64,000 nt of DNA, taken from the NCBI RefSeq assembly GCF_031755915.1, contig NC_083384.1, forward strand, positions 32,123,501 through 32,187,500, written 5' to 3'. Position numbers and translations under genes: made by a program. This document shows positions 62,657 to 64,000 of the stretch, in pieces (the first letter of the stretch is position 1; the number at the start of each line of letters is the position of its first letter). The notes beneath the pieces were generated by a model, which was not told the DNA's origin, did not search any database, and saw only the letters and a program-made list of their open reading frames with translations. The DNA comes from Ziziphus jujuba (Eukaryota > Streptophyta > Magnoliopsida > Rosales > Rhamnaceae).

Positions 62657-62997
62657 GAATGCCTTTGAAGTTGGCTTGACTTGATTCCATATCCTCTTAG
62701 ACATATGTATTGAATCCATAAAGAGTTGGAACCATTTCATGCTGCCCGTTGTCCATATTTGTACCAAAACCGCTATCCAGGTCCGTATCGGCTTCCACCA
62801 CTTGGATGCTTAGAATAGGCTTTGTATCTTCTATATGGACAAGCTCTGTTGAGAATTGATTACCCCCTGTATAAATGCTCCCAGGTTATCCTTAAATCCT
62901 TTAATTTGAGCTCTTGTGATTGGTCCGGTCTTCATCTGTGTTGAGTCAGCACCGTAGTAGGCTATCAGTTGAGTGGGCTTGGGCGGAATCACATCAA
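62657..62997 (-). pseudogene. 3' end of Ty3 polyprotein belonging to LTR copy B
   Basis: Minus strand: TGPITRAQIKGFKDNLGAFI near 62,940-62,870, continuing with stops to the purine tract at 62,656. It parallels 32,622-32,908. Everything upstream of this C-terminal piece is missing, so only the 3' tail of the element is present, lying inside the Tat-like LTR. Confidence 0.5.
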
Positions 62998-64000
62998 AAA
63001 GGTAGATATTAAACTTATTGAGGGTAAAGATTAAGGATACTCTTGAGATTGGCTATATATTTACCTAAAGAGGCAAAGCTATCTACAATGAGCAGGAAGA
63101 AAGAGAAATAGTAATTAGGAGACACCATAGTTTAGGGTATGAAAAGATTTTCATAGAGAGAGAAGCTCTAGGTTTTAGAGTTCTTAAAAAGCCCAAGGCA
63201 TTGGGTTTGATTAGAGGAGCCATCACCTCTTGAGAATCTATACATCTATTCATCGTTTCTTTGAATTTCTTTATATTTTGTAATAGAGTTCTTGTATATT
63301 GTTGAGACAAATTTTAAATCTATGAATTTCTATATTGTTTTTGTTTTTGTTGTTTTTGTTTATATGAGAGGCTAGATCTTTGATCTAGGGACTTGATGGA
63401 TTTTGGATATATTTGTGATAGGTTAATTTAATTTATCAATGTTATAATTTATGGCCAATTATTTGTATTTTTTTTTTTTGGTTAATTGATGTACATACCT
63501 AATTAGATTGATAAATTTGTTGGGTCTTATATAAATTGAAGAATAAATATTGGAATAATTCTGATCTGGTAGATTGAGAGCGGGAAATACAATCTAAAAA
63601 TTATTGTGAGCTTGAGAAAGCCTATTTAAGTCTCGGACAACTTTAATCTTAGATGTAGCTGAGTTATGATAACCAATTTGGCTTGGATAATTGAAAGGGG
63701 AATTAATTGCATGGTTAGTTGGTAGAACTAGGAAGAAATAATTAATTTTTTATATATTTTATTTGCCTTTGAGAAAGGAAGTGAATGAATTTAGAAACCC
63801 CTTGTTTATAATTGAATAAGGAATTATTCTTTAATAACCAAATTAAAAAGTCATTTGTTTAGTCCAAGTGAAATCATAGTCTTAGAATTTTTATTCATAG
63901 AATTCAAGTACAATTGGTATGTGTTGGTTTTGTTTGGCATAACTTGTAGTTTTTAATTTAGTTTATAGCTTATTTTTAATTTTTTGTTGACAATTTCGTA

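Larger units (their letters stand above)
61336..64000 (+). mobile_element. Tat/Athila-like Ty3 LTR, interrupted at 61868-62997, running past the window end
   Basis: After the purine tract gtgtgggg near 61,330 come attacttttgatgtgttttg (about 61,430) and tgtaggaaaag. Paired gcatgcc motifs follow (61,591, 61,727). After the insert the sequence resumes near 62,998, with a TATA-like ctatatattta (63,051-63,061), tgtaatagagttcttgtata and gaggctagatctttgatctagggacttgatgg. The last piece is typical of Tat-lineage LTRs. The end is beyond the window. Lineage is from memory of such LTRs, without alignment. Confidence 0.45.

Noticed and set aside
1..64000. CRISPR arrays, biosynthetic clusters, viral integrations or tandem resistance genes
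   Set aside because: No regularly spaced identical repeats, no NB-LRR or enzyme clusters and no viral capsid genes were seen. The window is ordinary plant chromosomal DNA apart from its transposon nests.

Overview
This is a eudicot nuclear genome window. It is AT-rich, with GT-AG introns, long TE-filled introns, LTR retrotransposons and MITEs, and four intron-containing genes of plant families. I see no bacterial, organellar or viral genes and no CRISPR arrays, rRNA or tRNA genes. The species cannot be named from sequence alone.

Layout. (1) About 1-13,350 (+): the 3' part of a HEATR6-like HEAT/ARM-repeat gene. Fourteen exons are visible, giving 599 C-terminal residues; its 5' exons lie upstream of the window. 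Its introns hold a degenerate tandem repeat, a decayed LINE-like ORF1 (DUF4283 type), a DNA transposon with a perfect 8-bp target duplication, and a small MITE. (2) About 13,350-33,700: a transposon island with no host gene. It holds copia and Ty3 fragments, a 737-bp Mutator-type MITE with a 9-bp target duplication, a Tourist-type MITE inside a copia LTR, and a nested Ty3 pair: an older solo LTR (23,275-32,373, target duplication ctaga) split by a younger element (25,294-31,555, target duplication catcc). (3) About 36,000-39,440 (+): a PMT18-type putative methyltransferase, five coding exons, 644 aa. (4) 41,031-45,933 (+): a TMEM120/TMPIT-like membrane protein, nine exons, 358 aa, whose first intron appears to be GC-AG. 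(5) 49,107-52,738 (-): the two-trihelix transcription factor GTL1, three exons, 712 aa, convergent with the TMEM120 gene. (6) About 52,740-64,000: AT-rich intergenic DNA and another retrotransposon nest, including a Tat/Athila-like LTR interrupted by an opposite-strand Ty3 fragment.

The genes do not form a pathway. From memory, PMT18, the TMPIT-like gene and GTL1 are also close neighbours on Arabidopsis chromosome 1 (At1g33170, At1g33230, At1g33240), so this block looks like conserved microsynteny. No novel gene system is evident. The most informative structures are the transposon nests with readable target duplications, and two related LTRs in opposite orientation (about 33 kb and 62 kb) that bracket the three-gene block.
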